DNA from: Candidatus Poseidoniales archaeon
GTDB taxonomy: Archaea > Thermoplasmatota > Poseidoniia > Poseidoniales > Thalassarchaeaceae
Direction of reading: 5' to 3'
Assembly (NCBI GenBank): GCA_028821815.1
Contig: JAPKEY010000010.1
Location: forward strand, 1 to 21,085
Length of the DNA stretch: 21,085 nucleotides
Shown: positions 6,685 to 13,920 of the stretch, piece after piece
How positions within the stretch are numbered: position 1 is the first letter of the stretch
Layout of the letters: each line of letters starts with the position of its first letter
Program-made: the position numbers and the translations under genes
Notes under the pieces: model-generated
What the model saw: only the letters and a program-made list of their open reading frames with translations
Database searches by the model: none
What the model was told of the DNA's origin: nothing

Positions 6685-7875
6685 ATGACGTCTTACACCT
6701 TGGCACTCTTGCCCGGTGACGGGATTGGCCGGGATGTCATGGCCGAGGCAGAAAAGGTCCTCAGTGTAATTGAACAGCTCACTCCCATCTCACTCACTAC
6801 CAACAAAATTCCTTGTGGTGGTGAACACTATCTAGACACAGGTGAAGAATGGCCTGAAGGTAGTTTTGAATTCTGCCGTGATGAGGCAGATGCCATATTG
6901 CTTGGCGCTGTTGGGTGGCCTGGAGCGATTACTGAAGATGGGGATCTAGCTGGTGGTTCAGTCATTCTCGGATTGCGCAGCGGGTTGGACCTCTATGCAA
7001 ATGTGCGCCCGATTCGGTTGTATGAAGGTGTCCGCCACAAAATACACGGGGAGTTTACACAGGTTTGGAAACCGGGAATGGTTGACATGCTCATTATTCG
7101 AGAGAACACCGAGGGCCTGTATCATTCACTTCTCCGCCGTTCTGCCGACAAGGCTCAAGGCAGAGATGCTTGGGAGCCGCACACAATGGAATTTCCTGGA
7201 CTTGAGGGCGAAGTTGCTTGGGATCCACGTCCAATTTCACGTCATGGTAGCGAGCGTGTAATTCGGTATGCATTTGATGCTGCAAAACGTCGCAATGGCG
7301 CTCCAGGTGACGGCAAGACACGCGTCACGTGTGTAGACAAGTCGAATGTAACACGAGGGTGCCAACTTTTCAATCGTGTTTACCATGAAATCGCAGAGGA
7401 TTACCCAGATACCGAAACTGACCATGCATACATTGACGCATTTTGTATGTGGGCCGTGAGAAATCCCGAATGGTTCGACGTTGTCGTGACACCGAACATG
7501 TTCGGGGATATCAGCACCGATCTAGCAAGTGTTTTGCAGGGTGGCATGGGAATTGCTGCCAGTGCCAATCTTGGTGATAAACACGGCATGTTTGAGCCCG
7601 TGCATGGTTCAGCCCCCAAATATACGGGACAAAACACTACCAATCCAATGGCGATGATTAACAGCGTTTCACTAATGTTTGATTGGTTGGGTGAAACCAA
7701 GAATGACGCAGATTGCAAGGCAATTGCTGAACTCATCGACAAGGCTGTCACAAAGACACTGACGGGAGACAAACTCACCTATGATTTGGGAGGTACTTCT
7801 GGAACCAGCGAGGTTGGTGACATAATTGTATCAACTCTTGAAACGCTTTTGCGCAAACATTTCGCAGTCGCCTAA
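6685..7875 (+). CDS. Isopropylmalate/isocitrate dehydrogenase family oxidoreductase
   Basis: Metal- and NAD(P)-dependent beta-decarboxylating dehydrogenase of a 2-hydroxy acid. MTSYTLALLPGDGIGRDVM opens the fold with the LxPGDGIG loop. LLGAVGWPG and LRSGLDLYANVRPIRL match the IPMDH substrate-binding region, and IIRENTEGLYHS is the phosphorylation-loop motif. CVDKSNVTRG gives the catalytic Lys, HAYIDAFCMW the metal-binding Asp region, and VVVTPNMFGDISTDLASVLQGG the NxxGDIxSD signature. FEPVHGSAPKYTGQN is the cofactor/adenine segment. Length 396 aa is longer than typical LeuB (about 360). The start is the ATG at 6685; a TTG four codons upstream is less likely. No leucine-pathway partner is nearby, so 3-isopropylmalate, tartrate/malate or homoisocitrate are all possible substrates. 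It ends 2 bp from the convergent neighbour's stop. Confidence 0.9.
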   Translation: MTSYTLALLPGDGIGRDVMAEAEKVLSVIEQLTPISLTTNKIPCGGEHYLDTGEEWPEGSFEFCRDEADAILLGAVGWPGAITEDGDLAGGSVILGLRSGLDLYANVRPIRLYEGVRHKIHGEFTQVWKPGMVDMLIIRENTEGLYHSLLRRSADKAQGRDAWEPHTMEFPGLEGEVAWDPRPISRHGSERVIRYAFDAAKRRNGAPGDGKTRVTCVDKSNVTRGCQLFNRVYHEIAEDYPDTETDHAYIDAFCMWAVRNPEWFDVVVTPNMFGDISTDLASVLQGGMGIAASANLGDKHGMFEPVHGSAPKYTGQNTTNPMAMINSVSLMFDWLGETKNDADCKAIAELIDKAVTKTLTGDKLTYDLGGTSGTSEVGDIIVSTLETLLRKHFAVA

Positions 7876-7877
7876 AA

Positions 7878-8537
7878 TTAATCTGAAGATTCGTGCTTTG
7901 CACGTTCATTCCGCATCGCATCTTCAAATTCAGACCACAGTTCCTTTTCAACCTCAGCCCGAATGGCAGGGACCATTTCTTCAACCACTTGTTGACGAAC
8001 TTGATCTCGAATGGCGACAGCGACTTGACCTACAATTTCTTGTTCGATTTCAGCGCGTAAGCTAGCTCTGATTTCTTCAACATTAATTCCTTGTTGAGGA
8101 AATCCATCCAAGAACCCATCCTCCTGTCGATGAATCAACCGCGCGCGTTCATCAGCCATGTGTTCGATGTGTTGTTGGAGCCGCTGAACAACCTCAAGAC
8201 TCCATTCTGAATGAGGATCCGGAAGACGACCCTGGCTCACCAATTGCTGCAACATTTGTACACTTCTCACCCGAACAGGATCGCCAGCCAAATAATCAGC
8301 AGAACCAGTCACAAACGATAGAATTGCTTCAACAAATTCACCTTCTGGTATATCGGCGGCACACCCCGGACATTCGGTAACATGCCCTTCTTCCAGACGT
8401 TTTTTGGAAGCCTTATCTGTAGCATCTTTTTTCCCCTTCCTCCTGACTGGTTTTTGAGGCCCATCAAGGTCAAATGATACTTGTGAAGCTAGGAACCCAT
8501 CCCCCTCTCGGAGCAGCCGCTCTTGCTCTTCCGACAT
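7878..8537 (-). CDS. Hypothetical protein with CPGC motif and long amphipathic helix
   Basis: Not recognised. A 219-residue soluble protein whose basic stretch RRKGKKDATDKASKKR (about 32-47) is followed by a single Cys pair in TECPGCAADIP. That is half of a zinc-ribbon, so metal binding would need a partner or a dimer. A helical domain follows (about 66-130), and from about 150 onward a highly charged amphipathic helix (for example EIRASLRAEIEQEIVGQVAV) that may form a coiled coil. The start is the ATG at 8537. Upstream on the same strand, 78 bp away, is the phosphopantothenate synthetase gene, so it may be the last gene of the nadC operon, although that gap could also hold its own promoter. 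No function assigned. Confidence 0.65.
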   Translation of the reverse strand: MSEEQERLLREGDGFLASQVSFDLDGPQKPVRRKGKKDATDKASKKRLEEGHVTECPGCAADIPEGEFVEAILSFVTGSADYLAGDPVRVRSVQMLQQLVSQGRLPDPHSEWSLEVVQRLQQHIEHMADERARLIHRQEDGFLDGFPQQGINVEEIRASLRAEIEQEIVGQVAVAIRDQVRQQVVEEMVPAIRAEVEKELWSEFEDAMRNERAKHESSD

Positions 8538-8615
8538 CTTAACTCATGGTAAGGTAGTTTTCACTAGGCAAAAGGATTCTCCCGGTATCACACCTCTACG
8601 ATATGTTATGCTCAC

Positions 8616-9380
8616 CTAATCAAGGCCACGGAGCATCACAGCGATTGCATCTTGCAAATTTTGCTGATTACTCCAATTTTCATCATGGGAAATAGAACCA
8701 CTCATCAGTTGTTCCAAGAGAATCGGAATGCATCGAGTCAATTCATCGACAATGGTAACCGATGCTGTCCGTGCCGTTCTAGAAAGGGGATTCAAATCGA
8801 TGACACACACTGTTTTACCCATTGCAATGAGTGCTTCACATCGATCACCATCCTCCAATGGCACGAGTATTGTATCCGCTGACAATATTCCCTCGAAGTG
8901 ACAATTGGCCCTTGGGCCCTCTAAATTTGGAATACGTCCATCTGGATGAGCGCCAAGAATCTGCACGCTAGCAATTTTCGCGGCGAGTTCCGGATACAAT
9001 TCAGCTGACTCTTCTTGTTGTTTATTGAGCGCCGAAATTAATGCTTCCATTCGTTCGGGGGTCCGATAGTAGATGTTGACTTCAACGGGACAATTCAGTA
9101 CAGCCGCACACGCAATCAATTGCGGTCCGGCAAGGGCGACAGTATTTCCATTGACCGAAATCACACACCTTTCTGCTGAAATGAGTCGAGCAGCGGTTTC
9201 ACAAATTGCATGTCGCGCTGCATCACAAGTTTTCTCTCCTAGAAGATAATCAAATGCTTCACCACGACCGTGAGCGATCAGTGCCGATTCTGCTAACATG
9301 CCCGCAGCAGCAGCATCCGTCAATCGCTTTCGTGCCATCAGGGATGCATACCGTGGGTGTGATTTGGGGACCTCACCCAC
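8616..9380 (-). CDS. 4-phosphopantoate--beta-alanine ligase (archaeal phosphopantothenate synthetase)
   Basis: Catalyses ATP-dependent condensation of 4-phosphopantoate with beta-alanine to 4'-phosphopantothenate, the archaeal replacement for PanC in CoA synthesis. Recognised from blocks typical of this archaeal family: VPKSHPRYASLMAR at the N-terminus, ALIAHGRGEAFDYLLGEKT, VISVNGNTVAL, VEVNIYYRTPERMEAL, a PDGRIPNLEGPRA segment, LVPLEDGDRCEALIAMGK and the hallmark DLNPLSRTARTASVTIVDEL. Length from the GTG at 9380 is about 254 aa, as expected for the family. This start is chosen over a TTG at 9398 because GGGGTG lies 7 nt before it and it falls just after the nadC stop. It is the second gene of a cofactor operon with nadC. 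Confidence 0.92.
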   Translation of the reverse strand: MGEVPKSHPRYASLMARKRLTDAAAAGMLAESALIAHGRGEAFDYLLGEKTCDAARHAICETAARLISAERCVISVNGNTVALAGPQLIACAAVLNCPVEVNIYYRTPERMEALISALNKQQEESAELYPELAAKIASVQILGAHPDGRIPNLEGPRANCHFEGILSADTILVPLEDGDRCEALIAMGKTVCVIDLNPLSRTARTASVTIVDELTRCIPILLEQLMSGSISHDENWSNQQNLQDAIAVMLRGLD

Positions 9381-9384
9381 AACA

Positions 9385-10434
9385 TCACACCCCTTCAAAG
9401 ATGCATGTTAGATCAAGAGGGGGAGCAGCTCGATGCAAACCTGAGGTTGAGATTACATCAACCTTGGAACCTTGCCATGCTTCCAATTCATCAAAGCCAA
9501 TATTTCCGCTAGCCTCAATCGTCACATATTCGCGAAATCCTCTTGTTTGAATGTCGAGAACAGCATCACGTGCCAATTCGGGGCCCATGTTGTCGAGCAT
9601 GATATTGAGGCGCATGCCTTCATCATCGTCTAGCATACGTTCAGCCCATGCCTCTGCAGCAGCGAGCGCTCCATCCAATGTGCGAACTTCAACTGTAACA
9701 AATGCCCCGATTGAATCCTTGGGAACATCACGAAGCACCTTTCGAATACGAGCAGGACCGACATCACCCTCTTCCGCAGCAGAAGCGAGATCATTCTCCT
9801 TGAGCATCAGCGCATCCGCTCTGTTAATTCGATGAGTTAAACCTCCGCCAACAGCGACGGCTGCTTTGTCGAGCACACCCCAACTGGTCTTTCGAGTAGC
9901 AGCCAATGGGATTTGTGAGTTCGCCACCCAGCGTGTCGTATTCGTGGCAATTCCACTAAGTCTACCCAGAATATTGAGGATAATTCGTTCACAGAGTAAA
10001 ATCTGATGGCGCCCTCCTTCAATGGTAAGAATACAATCTTCGGCGTCAATTCTAGAACCTTCCCCCATTGTCCAAGTAAATCGTGCATCAGGCATCCATT
10101 CTCTGAGAAGAATATCCGTGACATACAATCCAGCCAAGGTACCCTTTTCGCGTGATCGAATCTCCGCTTTCGTCTTTCTATTACCTCCTTCAAGAGGCCC
10201 AAAGATACCTTCGTCTGCCATCATTGTAGAAATCCATCTACGGGCACTTTCGATGAACCATTCTGTAGGCCCATCATCTGTGATTAACATCCCTCGACGA
10301 TCTTGCGGAGGTTTCATTTTACCAACTTGTTCAATCGTTTTGGCGAGAACATCACTGCCATCAGTTGGCACATCACCATCGGGGGACACAGTACCGCCGA
10401 ACCACCGGGGGGTTTTCACCCTCTCGGCGGCCAT
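9385..10434 (-). CDS. nadC: Nicotinate-nucleotide pyrophosphorylase (quinolinate phosphoribosyltransferase)
   Basis: Converts quinolinate and PRPP to nicotinate mononucleotide in de novo NAD synthesis. Catalytic-core matches are LLCERIILNILGRLSGIAT (E149, R150), AATRKTSWGVLDKAAVAVGG (R181, K182), LTHRINRADALMLKEND (H201, R202, K212), VTVEVRTLDGA (E249), LNIMLDNM (D281) and TIEASGNIG near the C-terminus. These correspond to the substrate and phosphate ligands known in the family. At 349 aa it is longer than the usual 280-300, because of an extra N-terminal region of about 50 residues (MAAERVKTPRWFGG onward) whose role is unknown. The start is the ATG at 10434, 31-58 bp from the divergent oxidoreductase depending on that gene's start. 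It heads the operon with the CoA-pathway ligase. No nadA or nadB is in the window. Confidence 0.9.
   Translation of the reverse strand: MAAERVKTPRWFGGTVSPDGDVPTDGSDVLAKTIEQVGKMKPPQDRRGMLITDDGPTEWFIESARRWISTMMADEGIFGPLEGGNRKTKAEIRSREKGTLAGLYVTDILLREWMPDARFTWTMGEGSRIDAEDCILTIEGGRHQILLCERIILNILGRLSGIATNTTRWVANSQIPLAATRKTSWGVLDKAAVAVGGGLTHRINRADALMLKENDLASAAEEGDVGPARIRKVLRDVPKDSIGAFVTVEVRTLDGALAAAEAWAERMLDDDEGMRLNIMLDNMGPELARDAVLDIQTRGFREYVTIEASGNIGFDELEAWQGSKVDVISTSGLHRAAPPLDLTCIFEGV
9388..9393 (-). promoter_or_regulatory. Ribosome binding site deciding the ligase start
   Basis: GGGGTG (read on the minus strand) lies 7 nt upstream of the GTG at 9380 and just inside the end of nadC. A TTG at 9398 is also in frame but would place the start upstream of this site. 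It supports translation of the ligase coupled to nadC termination. Confidence 0.55.
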
Positions 10435-10492
10435 AAAACCTCAGATATCTCTCTTCGCCGCCTTCATGACCCCCAACCTTCCCGCACAGAAT

Positions 10493-11587
10493 ATGCGACG
10501 TGTGGGTGTGGTGGGCGATGGCTTGAGCGGGCTCATTGCAGGCCTTGCCGCTGCCAGTAGTGACTCCGAAGTCGTCATTTTTGGCCGTTCGGAACCTATT
10601 GGCGGTCTCGCATCCCCCGTCGACTCGGATGTGGAGTGGTTGTTCGATCGGATACCGTTATTTTGGAGACGGGGGGGGAAATTGGATATTCTGCTGCGTC
10701 GATTGAAGGTTCCAATGCGAACGCGCAAAGTACCCCCATCTAGAATGGCGATTGTCCGTGATGATTGTCGCTACTCTCTCCCTAAAAAATCTAGTTTTTT
10801 CCGGAAATCTAGTGGAACCCTCTCCGCTGAATGGGCATCACTGATCCAAGCCGCACGGAAAGGGGATCTCACCCAGATTGATGGATTTGAAAAAGACGCA
10901 GCTACATTACTCTCGATACTTTGGAACTTTAACCCAACTCCAGATCCAGAAGCAGTTCTTAACCTCGGTTGGAAACAGTCGGCCAGAGTAGTAATCGACG
11001 GGTGGGTCGGGGTGAGTGGTCGCCTCATCACAGCATGCATGCAGACGGATGTCACTTTTCTAACGGACGGCCCAGTGACTGGATTTCGTAGACGAGGTGA
11101 TGGTACGATTGACGGCGTCAAGCGCAAAGGAAAGGTCCTCCCTGTTGATGCCGTGATTCGAGCCTGCGCACGAGTTCCACCCCATAGTCAAAGGCTGCAT
11201 GGCCGCTATCTAGGGCTTGAAGGGAATTTCCTTCATCCCCACGTTGTATTATGGGATGCGGATCGAGAAGTCCTCTTGGTCGATTTGGGGGAATTGATGC
11301 CTGAACGTGTACCAAAACGTGACCCTGAAATCATACATGGCAAATATCCACGATCATGGGCTTCTCTTTTCCACTGCATTGCATTCGGTGACTCCAGTAC
11401 CGCTGCAGAGCGCATCGAAGGCTTACTCGACTCACAGTGTTCTGGTTGGAGGGGTGCGATTGCAGTGGATTATTCATTGAACAATCTAAAGATGCCGACC
11501 ATCCCCGATACCGAATTTATGGACGGGGTACACTACGCCCATGTCGACAACGCTTTCAAAATCGGAAAACGAGCGTCTCAGTCCTGA
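10493..11587 (+). CDS. FAD-dependent oxidoreductase, amine-oxidase/desaturase-like
   Basis: The N-terminal MRRVGVVGDGLSGLIAGLAA is a Rossmann dinucleotide-binding motif (GxGxxG), and EVVIFGRSEPIGGLAS about 25 residues later matches the ribose-binding acid region followed by the GG doublet of NAD(P)-binding_8/amino-oxidase flavoproteins. The remainder (364 aa total) shows no clear substrate-domain signature. Segments such as DAVIRACARVPPHSQRLHG and the tail DGVHYAHVDNAFKIGKRAS occupy the positions of the second FAD-contact region in phytoene desaturase-like enzymes, but they are divergent. The start is the ATG at 10493; an in-frame ATG at 10466 would add nine residues. It diverges from nadC and overlaps the convergent Pcc1-like gene by 10 bp. 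Substrate unknown. Confidence 0.78.
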   Translation: MRRVGVVGDGLSGLIAGLAAASSDSEVVIFGRSEPIGGLASPVDSDVEWLFDRIPLFWRRGGKLDILLRRLKVPMRTRKVPPSRMAIVRDDCRYSLPKKSSFFRKSSGTLSAEWASLIQAARKGDLTQIDGFEKDAATLLSILWNFNPTPDPEAVLNLGWKQSARVVIDGWVGVSGRLITACMQTDVTFLTDGPVTGFRRRGDGTIDGVKRKGKVLPVDAVIRACARVPPHSQRLHGRYLGLEGNFLHPHVVLWDADREVLLVDLGELMPERVPKRDPEIIHGKYPRSWASLFHCIAFGDSSTAAERIEGLLDSQCSGWRGAIAVDYSLNNLKMPTIPDTEFMDGVHYAHVDNAFKIGKRASQS

Positions 11588-11817
11588 ATGGTATCCAAAC
11601 TCGCTTCCGCTGCGGAGAGACAGGCGAGCAAATCATCCATCACCGATTGAAGAGATGGAATACTTTCAGCAGTCACTTTGATGATCAATTCCACTTGCCC
11701 ATCCTCCAGTTTTTTAATTACAGCAGTGAACATTTCCGGATCATCAGCTTCGATTGCCGCGAGTAATGCTTGTGCCCGTTTAGGACTACCAGTCCAGCGT
11801 GCCTCACAAGTCGCCAT
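11578..11817 (-). CDS. Pcc1-like KEOPS subunit
   Basis: A 79-residue protein starting MATCEARWTGSPKRAQALLA. The pattern, an initial strand, helix 'SPKRAQALLAAIEADDPEMF', two strands (AVIKKLEDGQVELIIKVTAE) and a final long helix 'SIPSLQSVMDDLLACLSAAE', matches the Pcc1 fold. Pcc1 is the small dimerising subunit of KEOPS, which makes N6-threonylcarbamoyl-adenosine (t6A) on ANN-decoding tRNAs. The ATG at 11817 is preferred over the longer open frame beginning at 11877, because GGAG precedes it by a few nt and it gives the typical length. It is divergent from mutY across 75 bp and overlaps the 3' end of the oxidoreductase. No other KEOPS genes are in the window. The family is short and divergent, so confidence is moderate. 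Confidence 0.65.
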   Translation of the reverse strand: MATCEARWTGSPKRAQALLAAIEADDPEMFTAVIKKLEDGQVELIIKVTAESIPSLQSVMDDLLACLSAAEASLDTIQD

Positions 11818-11839
11818 ACATCTCCGAGACACCACACAT

Positions 11840-11869
11840 TGATGGCGCCATCGGTCGCAATCGCCATCA
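11840..11869. promoter_or_regulatory. Palindromic element between pcc1-like gene and mutY
   Basis: The 12-bp perfect palindrome GATGGCGCCATC (11841-11852) is followed by CGCCATCA (11862-11869), which also pairs with TGATGGCG (11840-11847). Half-site GATGGCG therefore occurs three times within 30 bp in the divergent promoter of the two genes. An operator for a dimeric regulator or a leader hairpin are both possible. Confidence 0.38.
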
Positions 11870-11892
11870 CCCTCCACACATGTCGATTGAAT

Positions 11893-12852
11893 ATGCGGGG
11901 GCTGTTAGACTGGTTCGATGAGAACGCTCGCCCCCTTCCATGGCGCATTCAAAAGGTCACACCATGGGAATCGCTTCTTGCCGAAATTATTCTTCAACAG
12001 ACACGAATGGAAACTGGATTGCCGTATTGGGAACGAATCAGAAGCGCATACCCTAATCCAGCAGCACTCGCCAATGACACTGAAGAGAATCTCCTTCGAC
12101 TCTGGCAGGGTTGTGGATACTATGCACGTGCGAGGAATTTGTACAAATTGGCTACAACTCTTGATGGTGCTGAACTCCCAACATCATACGATGCTTTGTT
12201 GGAATTACCTGGAATAGGACCCTATACTGCAGCAGCAATTGCGTCAATGGCCTTTGGTGAATCAGTTGCTTGTGTAGACGGTAATGTGCGACGGGTAATT
12301 TCTCGTCTTCGAGCAGAGCATTTAGCCGATGCAGAGATCCAACACGAAGCGACAGCCTTACTCAATCATCAACGCCCAGGAGATTGGAATCAGGCGATGA
12401 TGGAAATCGGGTCACTTGTTTGTACTCCACGTAATCCAGATTGCGACAATTGTCCTCTTGAATCAAAATGTCTCGCTGGTAAATCATCAAACCCGGAGGA
12501 ATGGCCCCTTCGCCGTTCAACCAAACAAACACACATCAATGCAACCGCACTTGTCATTTCTGGTGAACACGGAGTTTTGTTGAAAGCGCGGCAAGGACGC
12601 ACGTTAGGGGGATTGTGGGGTGTACCTTATGCGGAAGGGGTGGCCGAAACTGCGAACCTATTACAGGGCCGTAAAACAAAAAAAATCGGTAAAATACGGC
12701 ATGATTTCACTCACAAGCGATTGGAAATCACCGTATACACATCTGAGGCCAGAGTGGACGATATTTTACATCACCCAGATTCCGTACCATTGGCAACTTT
12801 AGACCGAAAAGTGCTCAATCTTCACAAGGGCCATCTAGGCGAACAATATTGA
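11893..12852 (+). CDS. mutY: A/G-specific adenine DNA glycosylase
   Basis: Removes adenine mispaired with 8-oxoguanine or guanine. From MRGLLDWFDENARPLPWR, AEIILQQTRMETGLPYWERI holds the catalytic Glu (E31). LLELPGIGPYTAAAIASMAF is the helix-hairpin-helix with a Tyr (Y111) at the minor-groove-probing position, and CVDGNVRRVISRL gives the catalytic Asp (D129). CTPRNPDCDNCPLESKC (C177, C184, C187, C193) has the C-x6-C-x2-C-x5-C spacing of the [4Fe-4S] cluster. The C-terminus (about 210-319), with VLLKARQGRTLGGLWGVPYA, is a Nudix-like 8-oxoG recognition domain, short but present. The longer open frame upstream lacks family similarity, so the start is the ATG at 11893. The stop overlaps the TTG start of the next gene. 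Confidence 0.95.
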   Translation: MRGLLDWFDENARPLPWRIQKVTPWESLLAEIILQQTRMETGLPYWERIRSAYPNPAALANDTEENLLRLWQGCGYYARARNLYKLATTLDGAELPTSYDALLELPGIGPYTAAAIASMAFGESVACVDGNVRRVISRLRAEHLADAEIQHEATALLNHQRPGDWNQAMMEIGSLVCTPRNPDCDNCPLESKCLAGKSSNPEEWPLRRSTKQTHINATALVISGEHGVLLKARQGRTLGGLWGVPYAEGVAETANLLQGRKTKKIGKIRHDFTHKRLEITVYTSEARVDDILHHPDSVPLATLDRKVLNLHKGHLGEQY

Positions 12853-13703
12853 GAGAAAGCGAATACCCCCCGATTGTGGCCGAAGAGCAGGTATTGCAAG
12901 GACTACCCCCTGAAGACACAACCGTGTTTCAAAATTCAGGGGCTACACTCACCCTCCCTAGCCAGGCCCCCCTCCCCCCTCGTGCAATGTTTGCCGCCCT
13001 TCTCGCAATATTGGCGGCAACAGCAGGTTTCTATGTTGGAATTGACCATCTCGATGGGGATACAGGGATGTACACACACCGACAGTTGATTTTCAGTCAA
13101 TCCGCAGGAGCCCCCAATGAATCTGCGATCCTCACGGGCGTTATCCTTGATGAAGACGGTCAACCCCTGGCAAATTATACTCTAGAAGGACATCTTGCTT
13201 ATCGGCGGAATGCTTATGCGAATACTTCTGAAAATGGTAGTTTTCGAATGGAGGGATTGGACCCAGGGCAGTTGACACTTGACATTGCTTCGCCAGAAGG
13301 TGACAGATTCACCAATCTCATTTTACTCAACTCCCCCGCTGGCTTCGAACCCATCGGCTTCACACATTTGGTCTTTGAATGGCCCAGTGAAGTGGAATTT
13401 GATAACGGACAAGAATTGTCTGTTGAAGGTCATTGGATTGACTTGAGCAAATCCCAACGGGAGAATAGTACCCAACCCTATGACCAAACGGCAGCAGCGA
13501 TGTACGATATGTTCGGCACAGGGTTCATTGGACTGAGTATCATCACGCTAGGCATTATCGCCATTGGGATCAAAAGCAAGAATACTGGTCTGATTCGAAC
13601 AGCTACTGTGACAGCATTCTTCACGATGGGCCATTTCTATGTGTCATGTGGTTTCGGGTTGATTGCATTCTTGCTTACATTATCTCTGGCGAAACAAGAA
13701 TAA
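12849..13703 (+). CDS. Membrane protein with carboxypeptidase-regulatory-like extracellular domain
   Basis: The 284-aa protein has a Pro-rich, probably disordered N-terminal 45 residues and a membrane segment at about 46-64 (AMFAALLAILAATAGFYVG). An extracellular beta-sandwich follows at about 92-155, where SAILTGVILDEDGQPLANYT and ANTSENGSFRMEGLDPGQLT match the repeat pattern of CarboxypepD_reg/transthyretin-like domains. Two C-terminal hydrophobic regions lie at about 224-241 and 251-280. The start is a TTG that overlaps the mutY TGA (ATTGA), implying translational coupling; the next in-frame ATG would remove the whole N-terminus up to the first membrane helix. Function unknown; there is no evident link to DNA repair. 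It ends at a gap of about 217 bp before the next convergent gene. Confidence 0.75.
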   Translation: MRESEYPPIVAEEQVLQGLPPEDTTVFQNSGATLTLPSQAPLPPRAMFAALLAILAATAGFYVGIDHLDGDTGMYTHRQLIFSQSAGAPNESAILTGVILDEDGQPLANYTLEGHLAYRRNAYANTSENGSFRMEGLDPGQLTLDIASPEGDRFTNLILLNSPAGFEPIGFTHLVFEWPSEVEFDNGQELSVEGHWIDLSKSQRENSTQPYDQTAAAMYDMFGTGFIGLSIITLGIIAIGIKSKNTGLIRTATVTAFFTMGHFYVSCGFGLIAFLLTLSLAKQE

Positions 13704-13821
13704 TTTCCAGTTTATGGTAGAAAACTTCCGGAAGCCATACAAAATCCGTATTTTAGGTCAAATAATGACGCTTTTTAGGCTGAACATTATAGTCCATACA
13801 GAACCATTCGCTGTTTGGCAG

Positions 13822-13900
13822 AGAACATCGACAATCCTCCGCTCCAAATAGTTTCACAGATAAGTTGGACGTCACATCAACTCATCTTTGTCGATGTTCT
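13822..13900. repeat. 13-bp perfect inverted repeat in convergent intergenic gap
   Basis: AGAACATCGACAA (13822-13834) is the exact reverse complement of TTGTCGATGTTCT (13888-13900), with a 53-nt spacer that itself contains the 5-bp pair AGTTG/CAACT (13863-13867 and 13878-13882). The gap 13704-13920 holds no open frame I would support. The structure could be a bidirectional terminator, a small RNA, or a scar or site of a mobile element. Confidence 0.5.
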
Positions 13901-13920
13901 TCGCCCCCAAATCAATGGGC

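Noticed and set aside
9381..9398. TTG start of the phosphopantoate ligase
   Set aside because: It would lie upstream of the good GGGGTG site and inside nadC; the GTG at 9380 fits better.
10022..10492. Longer plus-strand start for the FAD oxidoreductase
   Set aside because: The upstream frame is antisense to nadC and carries no similarity; the GxGxxG motif must be near the N-terminus.
11770..11892. N-terminal extension of mutY
   Set aside because: It overlaps the Pcc1-like gene antisense and is rich in Thr, His and Cys with no MutY similarity; the ATG at 11893 gives the standard N-terminus.
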